Notes under the pieces: generated by a model
Told to the model about the DNA's origin: nothing
What the model saw: only the letters and a program-made list of their open reading frames with translations
Databases searched by the model: none
Position numbers and translations under genes: made by a program
Part shown: one piece after another, positions 25,428 through 34,127 of the stretch
Layout of the letters: every line of letters begins with the position of its first letter
How positions within the stretch are numbered: the first letter of the stretch is position 1
Assembly (NCBI GenBank): GCA_002721995.1
Contig: PBMF01000043.1
Span: 1-47,190, forward strand
Direction: 5' to 3'
Length of the DNA stretch: 47,190 nt
From: Chloroflexota bacterium
GTDB lineage: Bacteria > Chloroflexota > Dehalococcoidia > Lucifugimonadales > UBA3495

Positions 25428-27275
25428 TTAGCGCCGTACCCACCAAACTAGGGCGGCCATGAGCCCCATGAGACCCGGCAAGAATAGCCAGGAAGAAAAA
25501 CGGACGAAATCGTATTCGTTGGTGTCGAGGTTGAACTCGCGGAAGGCGAACACCTTGGGACGGATGGACACCAGGGAGAAATCTCCAACCAGGAAGTTTG
25601 CTGAGTTCAAGAATAGGTCAGCCCCGCCGCCCTGATTGTAGGAGCTGTTGGACAGGAAATCCGAGTCCCCGAAGGCTATGATGTCGGAAATCTCAGATGG
25701 CTTGGGTTCGGATGTCGGGGGCTCCGCTCCCACCTGTCCCACCGAGCGCACCAGCACCGCCGGAACGAAGGGACCGGTGGCATCGGAATCCGCGCCAGCG
25801 CCGGTGATGGGTTCGGTACGGTCGGGTTCGGTGATCAGGTAGCTGTCGGCGGAGGTTGCGCCCAGCGGCAGTCCGGACCGCAGTTGGTCCTGTATCAAAG
25901 ACACGGCGGTGGCCCCGGGCATGAACACTTCCTGTAGCCGCTCGCCCTTGGGCAGTGTGATCTCCAAGGGTGCGTCCGGGTTGAACCTTTCCAGGGTCAG
26001 GGTCTGGGGGAGTCCTGGGACCGAGCTGCCAACATCGCGGATGTAACCTTCAGCGATGAATATGCCCCAATCGGCGAAGAAGTTCTTGAACGACACCGGA
26101 GTGTCAGGCTCGGCCAGGAAGATCATACGGCCGTTCTCCCGTCGAGGAGTGCCATCGGCGTTGATTCCTTCCAGGTAGCGGTCCAGGGCCTCGGCGTGGG
26201 CCTCGGGCAGGCTGGACGACGGGCCGGCGATGACTAACAGTGCTGCGTCGGCCGGGACCTCCAGGTCCACGTCTGTTGCCCGCCAGTTGAGCTCGGCAAC
26301 CTGGTAGTTGTCCCCTTCCAGGCCGGCGCGCACGGCTGCGTAGCCGTCGGAAGCAACGCTTTCGATTGAATGTTCGCCGTGCCCGGTTAGGAAATAGACC
26401 CGCTTTTTCTCGCTGCCCGTGGCCACCAGCGTGCTGGTAACCAGGTCCTGTTCCAGTTTGGTGTAATTGGCGTCGGTGGGGCGCAGGACATCGAACTGGT
26501 CGCTTTCCATGCCCTCAACCACCACGATCTCGGTCACGAAACCCGTGGGACGGGCGCCGAAGTACTTGCTGACGATCTCCGGCTGCAGGTCGGGGTCGAT
26601 GACCCGGTATGAGAACTTGCTGGAGCGGGAGTCGAACTCCTCCAGCGTGTTCACCACCTTGCTGCGCCGCTCGGCCACGTTGGGGTCGTCGGTGTCGTCC
26701 TCCGCTTTGTAGAAGGCGGTGGCCCGTACATCTTCCCCAAGGTTGCTAAGCACGTCCTTGGTGCGGTTGGCCAGGGAGAACTGGTTGGTTGCGGTCAGGT
26801 CCATGCGGGTGGTGTTCTCAAAGGAGATCACGTTGAAGACCACGATGATGCCAGTAAATGCCCCAATGAGCACCAGGGTGTTCACGCCGTAACGGCCGGT
26901 GCGGCTCAGGAATGCGGCCAGGACGTTGCTGAAATAGACCGCGGCCACTAGGCCCAGCAGGACCGCGCCGATGCCGATGTCGATGTAGCCGTAGAGGCGC
27001 ATGGAGCTGACGAAGGCCACCACCACGACGCCGGTGACCAGGCCGACGATGCCGGCTAAAACCATGGCTCCGCCGTAGGCGCCGATCCAGTCCATGGCCG
27101 GCTCGAACAGGGTAATAAGGGGCTGGGTGAGTTCCTCTTCCGGACCCTCCGCTCTGGGTTGGGTCTCTTCCCTGGACGTGGACTCAGGGGCCGGGCGTTC
27201 CGAACGCCGGCGCCTGCGCCAGTCTCGCGGCTGCTGTTCCTCCGGGTCCTGGCCCGGATTGGATGGGGTGGTCAT
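25428..27275 (-). CDS. GldG-like ABC-transporter auxiliary protein
   Basis: A 615-residue membrane protein of the GldG / ABC-type uncharacterised transport family. Residues 1-45 are charged, with a RRRRRSER block and many Pro and Glu, and are probably cytoplasmic and disordered. Three hydrophobic helices follow at about 65-90, 95-120 and 130-150. The main domain, about 160-580, lies outside the membrane and contains the family's ATP-binding-cassette-auxiliary fold (YFLTGHGEHSIESVA near 293-307). The C-terminus ends in one more helix (WLFLPGLMGLMAALVWWVRR). It lies 1 base after the permease gene; an operon is certain. Substrate is not known. Confidence 0.88.
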   Translation of the reverse strand: MTTPSNPGQDPEEQQPRDWRRRRRSERPAPESTSREETQPRAEGPEEELTQPLITLFEPAMDWIGAYGGAMVLAGIVGLVTGVVVVAFVSSMRLYGYIDIGIGAVLLGLVAAVYFSNVLAAFLSRTGRYGVNTLVLIGAFTGIIVVFNVISFENTTRMDLTATNQFSLANRTKDVLSNLGEDVRATAFYKAEDDTDDPNVAERRSKVVNTLEEFDSRSSKFSYRVIDPDLQPEIVSKYFGARPTGFVTEIVVVEGMESDQFDVLRPTDANYTKLEQDLVTSTLVATGSEKKRVYFLTGHGEHSIESVASDGYAAVRAGLEGDNYQVAELNWRATDVDLEVPADAALLVIAGPSSSLPEAHAEALDRYLEGINADGTPRRENGRMIFLAEPDTPVSFKNFFADWGIFIAEGYIRDVGSSVPGLPQTLTLERFNPDAPLEITLPKGERLQEVFMPGATAVSLIQDQLRSGLPLGATSADSYLITEPDRTEPITGAGADSDATGPFVPAVLVRSVGQVGAEPPTSEPKPSEISDIIAFGDSDFLSNSSYNQGGGADLFLNSANFLVGDFSLVSIRPKVFAFREFNLDTNEYDFVRFSSWLFLPGLMGLMAALVWWVRR

Positions 27276-27276
27276 A

Positions 27277-27990
27277 CTACCGCCACCTGCGTGATTCGAG
27301 GGCGCGGATGGAAAGGAACAGGAAGAAGGCGATCACGCTCAGGTAGTAGACGATGTTCTTGGTGTCTATTACGCCCCGGGCGAAGTCGTCGAAGTGCCCC
27401 CGCAGGCCCATTTCACCGATGATCTCCCCGGCCACGCCGCTGACTGAGCCGAAGGCACGGTCGGCGAAGAAGAGGGCCAGCAGTATTCCCATGGCGACCA
27501 CTGCCGCCACGATCTGGTTGTTGGTCAAGGTTGACGTGAGGAGCCCGATGGCCAGGGCCGCCGACCCGTAGAGGATCAGGCCCAGGTATCCGGTGTATAT
27601 CGGGCCGGGGTCGGGGCTGGCGTATACAAATAGCAGTATGGCGTAGAAGAAGGAAAGGGCCACCAACACCAAGAAGAAGACCAGGCTGGCCACGTATTTT
27701 CCGACGATCACCTCCCAGTCGCGTACGGGGGAGGTCAGGAGCAGTTCAATGGTGCCCAGCTTGCTCTCCTCGGCCAGCAGCCGCATGGTTAGGGCCGGGG
27801 CCAGCAGGACGAACACTATGATGGCGCCGTCGAAGAATGGTGTTAGAGTCGCCTCAGGGAAGGGGTCTCCCAAGTCCTGGGTGAAAAAGAAGCCAGTCAG
27901 CGCCAGAAAAATCAGGCCTACGATGTAGGCCGTTGGACTGCTGAAATATAGCTGAATCTCTTTCCAGGCGACGGCCTGGGCAGTCCTCAT
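27277..27990 (-). CDS. ABC-2 type permease, GldF-like
   Basis: A 237-residue inner-membrane permease with six hydrophobic helices, near residues 20-40, 55-75, 100-125, 135-155, 160-180 and 212-230. The conserved ABC-2 element EESKLGTIELLLTSPVRDWE (73-92) would contact the ATPase. It follows the ATPase gene by 2 bases. With the ATPase, GldG-like and DUF4340 proteins it makes a four-part ABC system of the gliding/exopolysaccharide-like kind; there is no evidence of gliding itself. Confidence 0.9.
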   Translation of the reverse strand: MRTAQAVAWKEIQLYFSSPTAYIVGLIFLALTGFFFTQDLGDPFPEATLTPFFDGAIIVFVLLAPALTMRLLAEESKLGTIELLLTSPVRDWEVIVGKYVASLVFFLVLVALSFFYAILLFVYASPDPGPIYTGYLGLILYGSAALAIGLLTSTLTNNQIVAAVVAMGILLALFFADRAFGSVSGVAGEIIGEMGLRGHFDDFARGVIDTKNIVYYLSVIAFFLFLSIRALESRRWR

Positions 27991-27992
27991 AC

Positions 27993-28928
27993 CTAGAGCT
28001 CCTCGTGGGTGGTGAGACGGAGGAAGATCTCCTCCAGGCTCATGCCGACCAGTTGGAGACCGCGCAGGCTCCAGCCGTTGCTGATCACCGCCTGGGAGAT
28101 ATCGTCGCGCAGGTCCCGTCCGGACTGGGCCTGGATGATGTAGATATGGCGGCCGTTGTTGTTGGTGTGGGTTACGTCGTTGACGCCGTTTATCTTTTTG
28201 AGGACGGGCAGGACTTCGGCCGCGGGACCTCCGACCTCAACTTCCAGGCGTTCCACGCCCTGCAGCCCCTCCGCCAGGTTCTTGGGCGTGTCCTCGGCAA
28301 CGATGTGTCCCTCGTTGATGATGAGGACGCGCTCGCAGATCATGCTCACTTCGGGGAGGATGTGGCTGCTCAGGACCACCGTCTGGTTGCGGCCCAGGTC
28401 CTGGATCAGGCTCCGGGTCTCGACCACCTGGATGGGGTCGATTCCGATGGTGGGTTCATCCAGTACCAGTACCTGGGGCTCGTGGAGGATGGCCTGGGCT
28501 ATGCCCACGCGCTGGCGGAACCCCTTGGACAGTTTCCCTATCTGGGTCTTCCGGTAGTCACCCAGGCGGCAGACGTCGATCACGTCGCCCAGACGGGACT
28601 TGATGGCGCCGGTGGTCATGCCCCGCAGGGTGCCCATGTACTTCAGGTAACTGGTCACCGACATGTCGGTGTACAGGGGCACGGTCTCGGGCAGATAGCC
28701 AACCCGCCTACGGGCGTCCAATGACTGCTCAACCACGTCGTATCCATCCAGGGTGACCTTCCCCCGAGTGGGGGGCTGGAAACCGGTGAGGATGCGCATG
28801 GTGGTTGTTTTACCCGCGCCGTTCGGCCCCAGGAAACCCAATATCTCACCCTTCTTGACGTCGAAATTGACGTCCTGAATGGCGGGGTAGGGACCGTAGT
28901 AATGGGTCAGGCCCTCAGCCTGAATCAT
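27993..28928 (-). CDS. ABC transporter ATP-binding protein, GldA-like
   Basis: The ATPase of the Gld-type ABC system, 311 residues. Walker A GPNGAGKTT is near 34-42, the Q-loop in GFQPPTRG near 47-54, the signature LSKGFRQRVGIAQAI near 131-145, Walker B VLVLDEPT near 153-160, and the H-loop in SSHILPE near 187-193. A C-terminal extension of about 95 residues follows the nucleotide-binding domain, as in other DrrA/GldA-type ATPases. The start is taken at the ATG (28928), with AGAGG nearby; a TTG 12 bases upstream is possible. It is the first gene of the run that ends with cinA. A TAGAAT box on the minus strand (29018-29013) may be its -10. Confidence 0.93.
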   Translation of the reverse strand: MIQAEGLTHYYGPYPAIQDVNFDVKKGEILGFLGPNGAGKTTTMRILTGFQPPTRGKVTLDGYDVVEQSLDARRRVGYLPETVPLYTDMSVTSYLKYMGTLRGMTTGAIKSRLGDVIDVCRLGDYRKTQIGKLSKGFRQRVGIAQAILHEPQVLVLDEPTIGIDPIQVVETRSLIQDLGRNQTVVLSSHILPEVSMICERVLIINEGHIVAEDTPKNLAEGLQGVERLEVEVGGPAAEVLPVLKKINGVNDVTHTNNNGRHIYIIQAQSGRDLRDDISQAVISNGWSLRGLQLVGMSLEEIFLRLTTHEEL

Positions 28929-29089
28929 TGCCTCTTGCAAAGGTTTTTCCGCCGTCGGCCATGCCTGGGCAGGCCCAATTTAGTCTGATTGTGCTAGACC
29001 ACAAGTGATGATATTCTATACAACTGAATTTGCCAAGGAGCGTATTTTCGCCTTTTTGGCTTACCAAAGCGTGAATATTCGGAGGTTGG

Positions 29090-29521
29090 ATGCACCTGGT
29101 CATCGATGGTTATGGCGGCGATATCGACAAGATGTGGGACGAAGAACTGGTCCGTAATTTCCTGTACGAGTACCCGGACGCCCTGGATATGACCCGCATA
29201 ACCGAACCGAAGGTGCTGAAATACGAGGCCCCCAAACCCGAGGATTCGGGGGTATCCGGGTTCGTGATCATAGCCGAGAGTCACATCAGCATCCACACCT
29301 TCCCTCGGAAAGAGTACATCAACATCGATATCTTCTCCTGCCAGCCTTTCAATCACGAAAGGGCCTTGGAAGATGTCAAAGACCTTTTTGATTTGGACGA
29401 CGTGAACACCTGGCTCCTCAACCGCGGGCTGGAATGGCTGGACGAGCGCCAAGGCCTGGCCGAAGCCAAACAGCAGCGGGCAGTCCTGGAAGCCGGTGGT
29501 CCGGGCTCCCACCGTGTCTGA
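29090..29521 (+). CDS. speD: S-adenosylmethionine decarboxylase proenzyme
   Basis: Makes decarboxylated SAM, the aminopropyl donor for spermidine. The 143-residue bacterial SpeH-type protein carries the self-cleavage site E63-S64 in AESHISIHTFP; Ser64 becomes the pyruvoyl group. His69 and Cys84 (FSC) match the catalytic pair of the Thermotoga enzyme. The HTWPE of relatives is HTFPR here, a mild change. A GGAGG site lies five bases before the ATG. speB overlaps the 3' end by 26 bases. No speE was found, so the aminopropyl transferase must be elsewhere. Confidence 0.94.
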   Translation: MHLVIDGYGGDIDKMWDEELVRNFLYEYPDALDMTRITEPKVLKYEAPKPEDSGVSGFVIIAESHISIHTFPRKEYINIDIFSCQPFNHERALEDVKDLFDLDDVNTWLLNRGLEWLDERQGLAEAKQQRAVLEAGGPGSHRV

Positions 29522-30437
29522 GAACGGGTCTTCTGGAAACCGGCCGCCGGATCCCGGTGATTCCATCTGGATTCCCCACAACTTCCTCGCCCTTCCCCAG
29601 CACCAGTCTTCCCTCGACTCAGCCCAGGTCGTCTTGATACCCGTCCCCTACGATTCGACCACCTCCTTCCGGAGCGGCTCCAGGGATGGACCCGCGGCCA
29701 TGATCTCAGCGTCCTACGGTCTTGAGGATTACGATTTTGAGCTGGAACTGGATGTCTCGGAAATAGGTATCCACACCACCGATGCCCTTGAGCCACATAT
29801 GGCAGGCCCCGGACCCATGACCGAACGCATCAAAGGCGCCGTTGCGGACTACCTGGATACCGGCAAGACCGTGGGGCTTTTGGGCGGAGAGCACTCCATA
29901 ACCATCGGATCGGTCCAGGCCCACATCGACGCCTACCCGTCCCTATCCGTTCTGTATCTGGACGCCCATGCCGACCTGCGGGACGAATACATGGGCACTC
30001 CCTTCGGCCACGCTTCGGCGGCCCGCCGGGCCTACGAGAATTGCCCCATAGCCATGGCGGGCGTGCGGAGCCTGTGCCAGGAAGAGCATGACTTCATCCG
30101 CGATAACAACATTCCAGTGTGGTATTGGGACCCCAATTCCCACCGGCCCGGCCCGGAGAGCGTCTTGGACGGCCTGAGCGAACACGTCTATGTCAGCGTG
30201 GACCTGGATGTGTTGGACCCGGCGCTCATGCCGGCTGTAGGGACCCCGGAACCGGGCGGAATGGCCTGGCACCAACTGGTGTCCCTGCTGGGCAAGGTGG
30301 CCGAAACACGGCGGATCGTGGGCTTCGACGTCTGTGAATTGGCGCCGGCGGACGGCCCGCCGGCCTGTTCCTACACCGCCGCCAAACTGGTCTACAAGCT
30401 GGTGGCCTACTCTCGGGGAAAGTACCGGGCAAGCTAG
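29496..30437 (+). CDS. speB: Agmatinase-type ureohydrolase
   Basis: A binuclear manganese ureohydrolase of 313 residues. Metal ligands are visible: GGEHSIT (His near 132), DAHAD near 154-158 and SVDLDVLDP near 229-237. It should hydrolyse agmatine or N1-aminopropylagmatine to putrescine or spermidine. The start is a GTG that overlaps speD; a second in-frame GTG (29514) almost coincides with the speD stop. The N-terminal 30 residues are longer than usual. Linked to speD with no arginine decarboxylase or speE nearby. The GxxxPxVGTPEPGG segment near 241-248 agrees with agmatinase. Confidence 0.92.
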   Translation: MVRAPTVSENGSSGNRPPDPGDSIWIPHNFLALPQHQSSLDSAQVVLIPVPYDSTTSFRSGSRDGPAAMISASYGLEDYDFELELDVSEIGIHTTDALEPHMAGPGPMTERIKGAVADYLDTGKTVGLLGGEHSITIGSVQAHIDAYPSLSVLYLDAHADLRDEYMGTPFGHASAARRAYENCPIAMAGVRSLCQEEHDFIRDNNIPVWYWDPNSHRPGPESVLDGLSEHVYVSVDLDVLDPALMPAVGTPEPGGMAWHQLVSLLGKVAETRRIVGFDVCELAPADGPPACSYTAAKLVYKLVAYSRGKYRAS

Positions 30438-30521
30438 CCCGGGTCTGGCGGCGCCGCCCGCTGATGTGAGATGCTCAGTTCGGATAGTCCCTCCAAATAA
30501 GTCACTGCCACGGGTATTTTC

Positions 30522-31223
30522 ATGGGTTCTTCGCTGCGTCTGGGCCGGGTGTTTGGCATACCTATAGAGATCAACGTCAGCTGGTTGCTGGTCTTCTCGC
30601 TCCTCACTTTCTTGCTGGCTGGGGAGTTTGACGACCCCCGTCTGCGTTGGTCCCCAGCCCTGCGGTGGTCAGTGGCGATGATCACCGTTGTGCTGTTCTT
30701 CATCTCGGTGCTGGCCCACGAACTCAGCCACAGCGTGATGGCCCTGAGCAAGGGTATTCCCGTCCGGAGCATAACCCTCTTCATTTTCGGGGGCGTGTCG
30801 CGTTTGGACCGGGACCCGGCCCGTCCACCGACAGAATTCGCCGTGGCGGTGGTGGGGCCCCTGAGCAGTATCCTGCTGGCGGCGGTGTTCGGCCTGGCCT
30901 GGTATCTGCTGGGGAGGGGCGATTCTCCACTGGAAGTGGTGCTGCTGCTGCTGGCCTGGACCAATCTCAGCCTGGGTGTGTTCAACCTGGTGCCCGGCTT
31001 TCCCCTGGATGGAGGGCGGCTGCTGCGGGCCGGAATCTGGGGCCTGACCGGGGACTATCACCGGGCAACCCAGATATCGGCGCGGGGCGGACAGGCCGTG
31101 GGTGGAGCGATGATTATCGGGGGAGTTCTGCTGGCCTATTTCTCCGAGCCGGTGGACGGCGTGTGGCTCGGCGTCATAGGGCTGTTCCTGTATTCCATAG
31201 CCAGGGGCAGCTATCCAAAATAA
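30522..31223 (+). CDS. Site-2 protease family (M50) membrane metalloprotease
   Basis: An intramembrane zinc protease of 233 residues. The zinc motif HELSH is at 66-70 in a hydrophobic helix, and the third ligand is in [15 protein letters not shown] near 153-167. About six membrane spans are visible (at about 18-35, 49-75, 105-127, 135-150, 190-205, 212-230). Relatives often have C-terminal CBS domains; this one stops without any. The substrate is unknown, often an anti-sigma factor; no such gene is adjacent, though the sigma/anti-sigma pair at 5-6.6 kb is a possible target elsewhere in the window. No clear ribosome site before the ATG. Confidence 0.9.
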   Translation: MGSSLRLGRVFGIPIEINVSWLLVFSLLTFLLAGEFDDPRLRWSPALRWSVAMITVVLFFISVLAHELSHSVMALSKGIPVRSITLFIFGGVSRLDRDPARPPTEFAVAVVGPLSSILLAAVFGLAWYLLGRGDSPLEVVLLLLAWTNLSLGVFNLVPGFPLDGGRLLRAGIWGLTGDYHRATQISARGGQAVGGAMIIGGVLLAYFSEPVDGVWLGVIGLFLYSIARGSYPK

Positions 31224-31242
31224 GGGCCGTCACTCCTAGCTA

Positions 31243-31251
31243 TGCTAAAAT
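31243..31251 (+). promoter_or_regulatory. Extended -10 box before the cysteine desulfurase gene
   Basis: TGCTAAAAT with the hexamer TAAAAT at 31246-31251, in the 77-base gap between the M50 protease and the next gene. The predicted leader is about 43 bases. No good -35 at the normal distance. Confidence 0.4.
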
Positions 31252-31300
31252 AGGCCCACACGAAAACCAAGGCCGATGCGGCCACGTAGATACGGATGAC

Positions 31301-32494
31301 ATGACGGTTGAAGGCACAGTTTACCTGGACCACGCAGGCACGACGCCCTTGGACCCCAAGGTCCTTGAGGCGATGATTCCCTATTTCAGTGAACATTTCG
31401 GCAACCCTTCCAGTCTCCATTCCGTGGGGCAAGAGGCCCGCTACGGACTGGACGAGGCCAGGGAGCGGGTGGCCGGTGTACTGAATTGCCGGCCCAGGGA
31501 GGTAGTCTTCACCGGCGGTGGCACCGAGTCGGACAACGCCGCCATCCACGGCGTGGCCACGGCCCTGTTGGAGACCGGTAACCACATCATCACCTCCAGC
31601 ATCGAGCATCACGCGGTGCTCCACTGTTGTCAGCACCTGGAGTCTCTGGGTTACGAGGTGACCTACCTGCCGGTGGATTCAAACGGCATGGTTCAGCCCG
31701 AGTCGGTCTACAACGCCATCAACGAGCGCACCACCCTGGTTACCATCATGTACGGCAACAATGAGATTGGCACCATCAACCCAATCTCCGAGATCTCCAA
31801 GGTAATCAAACAGAGGGCCCAGGAACTCTCCCGGACCATCGTCTTTCACACCGACGCCGTTCAGGCCGCCGGTTACCTGGACCTGAATGTGGCCAACCTG
31901 GGCGTTGACCTGCTCAGCCTGTCGGGCCACAAGTTCCACGGCCCCAAGGGCACCGGCGTGCTTTACATAAAACGGGGTACACCGTATCTGCCGCTCATCC
32001 TGGGCGGCGGACAGGAAAGGGAGCGCCGTTCCGGCACCGAGAACATTCCCGGCATAATAGGCCTCTCCCTGGCCCTGGAAGCGGCCAATGATAAAAGGGA
32101 GGAGACCGGCAACCACTGCGCGGCCCTGCGGGACAGGATAATCTCCCAGGTGCTGGAGCTGATACCCGGAAGCAGGCTGAACGGCCACATCTCGGAGAGG
32201 CTGCCCAATAACGCCAACTTCTCCTTCACCGGTGTGGAGGGCGAGCCCATCCTGCTGGGCCTGGATATGGCCGGCATAGCGGCTTCCAGCGGTAGCGCCT
32301 GCAGCTCCGGTTCTCTGGAGCCGTCCCACGTACTCCTGGCGCTGGGCCAGTCGGCCGAGGTTGCCCGCGGCAGCCTTCGCATCAGCCTGGGGCGGGACAA
32401 CACGGAGGAAGAGATCGAGTACCTGCTGAGCACATTGGTTGACCTGGTGGAACGGTTGCGTCAGCTGCCCAGTTTGACCACGGCCCAATCGTGA
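31301..32494 (+). CDS. Cysteine desulfurase, NifS/IscS family
   Basis: A PLP enzyme of 397 residues that takes sulfur from cysteine for Fe-S clusters, tRNA thiolation or other uses. It starts [19 protein letters not shown], the family N-terminus. Key residues: His103 in SIEHHA, the PLP lysine K211 in [10 protein letters not shown], and the persulfide cysteine C334 in SGSACSSG. The loop around C334 is of the longer NifS/IscS (group I) type. The ATG at 31301 is the only plausible start in the frame after the promoter. No iscU or mnmA is next to it. Confidence 0.95.
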   Translation: MTVEGTVYLDHAGTTPLDPKVLEAMIPYFSEHFGNPSSLHSVGQEARYGLDEARERVAGVLNCRPREVVFTGGGTESDNAAIHGVATALLETGNHIITSSIEHHAVLHCCQHLESLGYEVTYLPVDSNGMVQPESVYNAINERTTLVTIMYGNNEIGTINPISEISKVIKQRAQELSRTIVFHTDAVQAAGYLDLNVANLGVDLLSLSGHKFHGPKGTGVLYIKRGTPYLPLILGGGQERERRSGTENIPGIIGLSLALEAANDKREETGNHCAALRDRIISQVLELIPGSRLNGHISERLPNNANFSFTGVEGEPILLGLDMAGIAASSGSACSSGSLEPSHVLLALGQSAEVARGSLRISLGRDNTEEEIEYLLSTLVDLVERLRQLPSLTTAQS

Positions 32495-32540
32495 GCTAAC
32501 ACCCTATCGGCTGTCGCGTCACTTCGGATACCCCCAACCC

Positions 32541-33383
32541 ATGAATAATCGGAGAAAGAGCTTGATATCCAAACGCGTGCTCTTTTGGCTTGCCCTGGTC
32601 CTGACTCCCGTGCTGCTGGCGGCATGCAGCGATACCTCAGCGTCCCTGGGCCAATTCCATGAAGGACGCATCCTGGTGCTGAACGTCGTCCAGTTCGACG
32701 AAACGGACGAGTTGTTGTATTCGACCATCGACCCCGAGGACGTGGTGCGCCGTTGGCGGATGCAGCCGAGCCAGCCCGACTTGGAACTGGTCCTCATGAG
32801 GGTGAAGGTCCAGAACCACATCGCCGTTTCCGCCATCTTCGAAGCTGACGAACAGGCGGCGGTGTTGCGGGACTTTTTTGAGAACGATTACCGCCCCATC
32901 AGCATCAATGGCACCATACAGCTGGACCGGCGCGGGGATTCGGAGGCCAACATTTCCGTGGAGAGCGGCAGGTGCGACGACCACCCCCGCCTGGTGGTCA
33001 ACGCTGGGACCAATGTGGTCTGGAGCAACACCGGCGAATCGAACACCGGAATCCAGTTTAGTTCCGGTGGGGCATCGGCCCTGGGCGACGGCTTGGTGGA
33101 GATCGCCCCCGGCGCATCTGTCTCCAACAGGTTCGACCGGGTGGGCGTCTTCTCATACCAGTGTAGCGGTGGAGAGGACGAGGCCCAAAACGCCGTTGTT
33201 ATAGTCGAGGACGCCGCTTCGGAGCGCGGGAAAAGGGAGAACAACATCCTGTTCCTGGAGGGTCCCTTTACCCTGCCCAAGGGGACCGGCGTGGATGGTT
33301 GGATGATTTTCGAAGCCCCCAAGGACACCAAATTCCGGGACCTGCGCTGGCGGGCCGGGGACAGTATCACCATCCGGTTTTAA
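32541..33383 (+). CDS. Lipoprotein with cupredoxin-like segment inside a DUF4352-like domain
   Basis: A secreted lipoprotein of 280 residues: signal helix at about 12-31 and lipobox LLAAC. I recognise no whole-protein family. The first part (about 38-125) and the last part (about 236-280, ending FEAPKDTKFRDLRWRAGDSI) look like the two halves of a DUF4352/telokin-like beta-sandwich. Between them (about 148-215) is a cupredoxin-like stretch: GTNVVWSNTGESNTGIQF, then GVFSYQC. In real cupredoxins this has His, Cys, His and Met ligands; here only the Cys is kept and the others are absent, so copper binding is not expected. It follows the cysteine desulfurase gene by 46 bases. Confidence 0.7.
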   Translation: MNNRRKSLISKRVLFWLALVLTPVLLAACSDTSASLGQFHEGRILVLNVVQFDETDELLYSTIDPEDVVRRWRMQPSQPDLELVLMRVKVQNHIAVSAIFEADEQAAVLRDFFENDYRPISINGTIQLDRRGDSEANISVESGRCDDHPRLVVNAGTNVVWSNTGESNTGIQFSSGGASALGDGLVEIAPGASVSNRFDRVGVFSYQCSGGEDEAQNAVVIVEDAASERGKRENNILFLEGPFTLPKGTGVDGWMIFEAPKDTKFRDLRWRAGDSITIRF

Positions 33384-33485
33384 CCGTCTTATCCTCGGAA
33401 AACCATTGTTAATTGGCGGCTGATTGTCCGGCCAACTCCTTTGGCTGGAGGGTAGAATCTAGCCCATGTTTGGACTGGAGCGCCC

Positions 33486-34121
33486 ATGCGCCGGTTGATG
33501 GACCTGCTGCTGTTCGGTGGTGAAAGACGGGGGACGCACCGCGACTCACCCACCGTGTGGCGCAGGTTGTTCCACATCATCGCCGGATCTTCAATTCCCC
33601 TTGCTGGAATCTTCCTCTCTGAGACCACAATGGTCTGGGCGTTGGTTGTCCTGGCGGCGGGCGGCCTGGCCTTGGACCTGGCCCGGTTCAACCTACCCTG
33701 GCTCAACCGGATCTTCATGGGCCTGCTGGCGCCCCTTTTGAAATCCGACGAGGCAGTGCACATCACCGGCGCCACGTACATGATCGTGGCTGCCCTCTTG
33801 GTCTACGTGCTCTTCGGAAAGGATGTGGCCATACCGGCCATGTTCTTCCTGTCCCTGGGAGACCCGGTGGCGGCCTTGGTGGGGCGTCGCATGCCCGGCC
33901 CCCGCATACTGGACAAGTCCCCCTTTGGGACCGCAGCGTTCATGGGAGTCGGGGCCGGGGCTATGGGAGTCCTGGTCGCAGCGGGCGGCATCGACCATGA
34001 TTGGGGTCTCTGGGTCGGGGTTGCGGTTGCCGGTGCGGTGGAGCTGGCGTCCATCCCTCCCGACGACAACCTGGCGGTGCCGCTCTTGGCCGGGACCGCC
34101 ATGCACTTTTTGGTGGTCTAA
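33486..34121 (+). CDS. Dolichol/phytol kinase-like membrane protein
   Basis: A 211-residue polytopic membrane protein of the CTP-dependent polyprenol kinase / SEC59-VTE5 group. The markers are RRLFHIIAGSSIPL near 26-39, FFLSLGDPVAALVGRR near 119-134, KSPFGTAAFMGVGAG near 143-157, and SIPPDDNLAVPLLAG near 188-202. A role in lipid-alcohol phosphorylation is inferred from the family; the substrate may be a phytol- or polyprenol-like alcohol. The start at 33486 has GGAG five bases before it; the nearer ATG (33466) is out of frame with the protein. A TAGAAT box is at 33453-33458. It meets the M20 hydrolase gene end to end, with 6 bases between stops. Confidence 0.85.
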   Translation: MRRLMDLLLFGGERRGTHRDSPTVWRRLFHIIAGSSIPLAGIFLSETTMVWALVVLAAGGLALDLARFNLPWLNRIFMGLLAPLLKSDEAVHITGATYMIVAALLVYVLFGKDVAIPAMFFLSLGDPVAALVGRRMPGPRILDKSPFGTAAFMGVGAGAMGVLVAAGGIDHDWGLWVGVAVAGAVELASIPPDDNLAVPLLAGTAMHFLVV

Positions 34122-34127
34122 GTCCGG

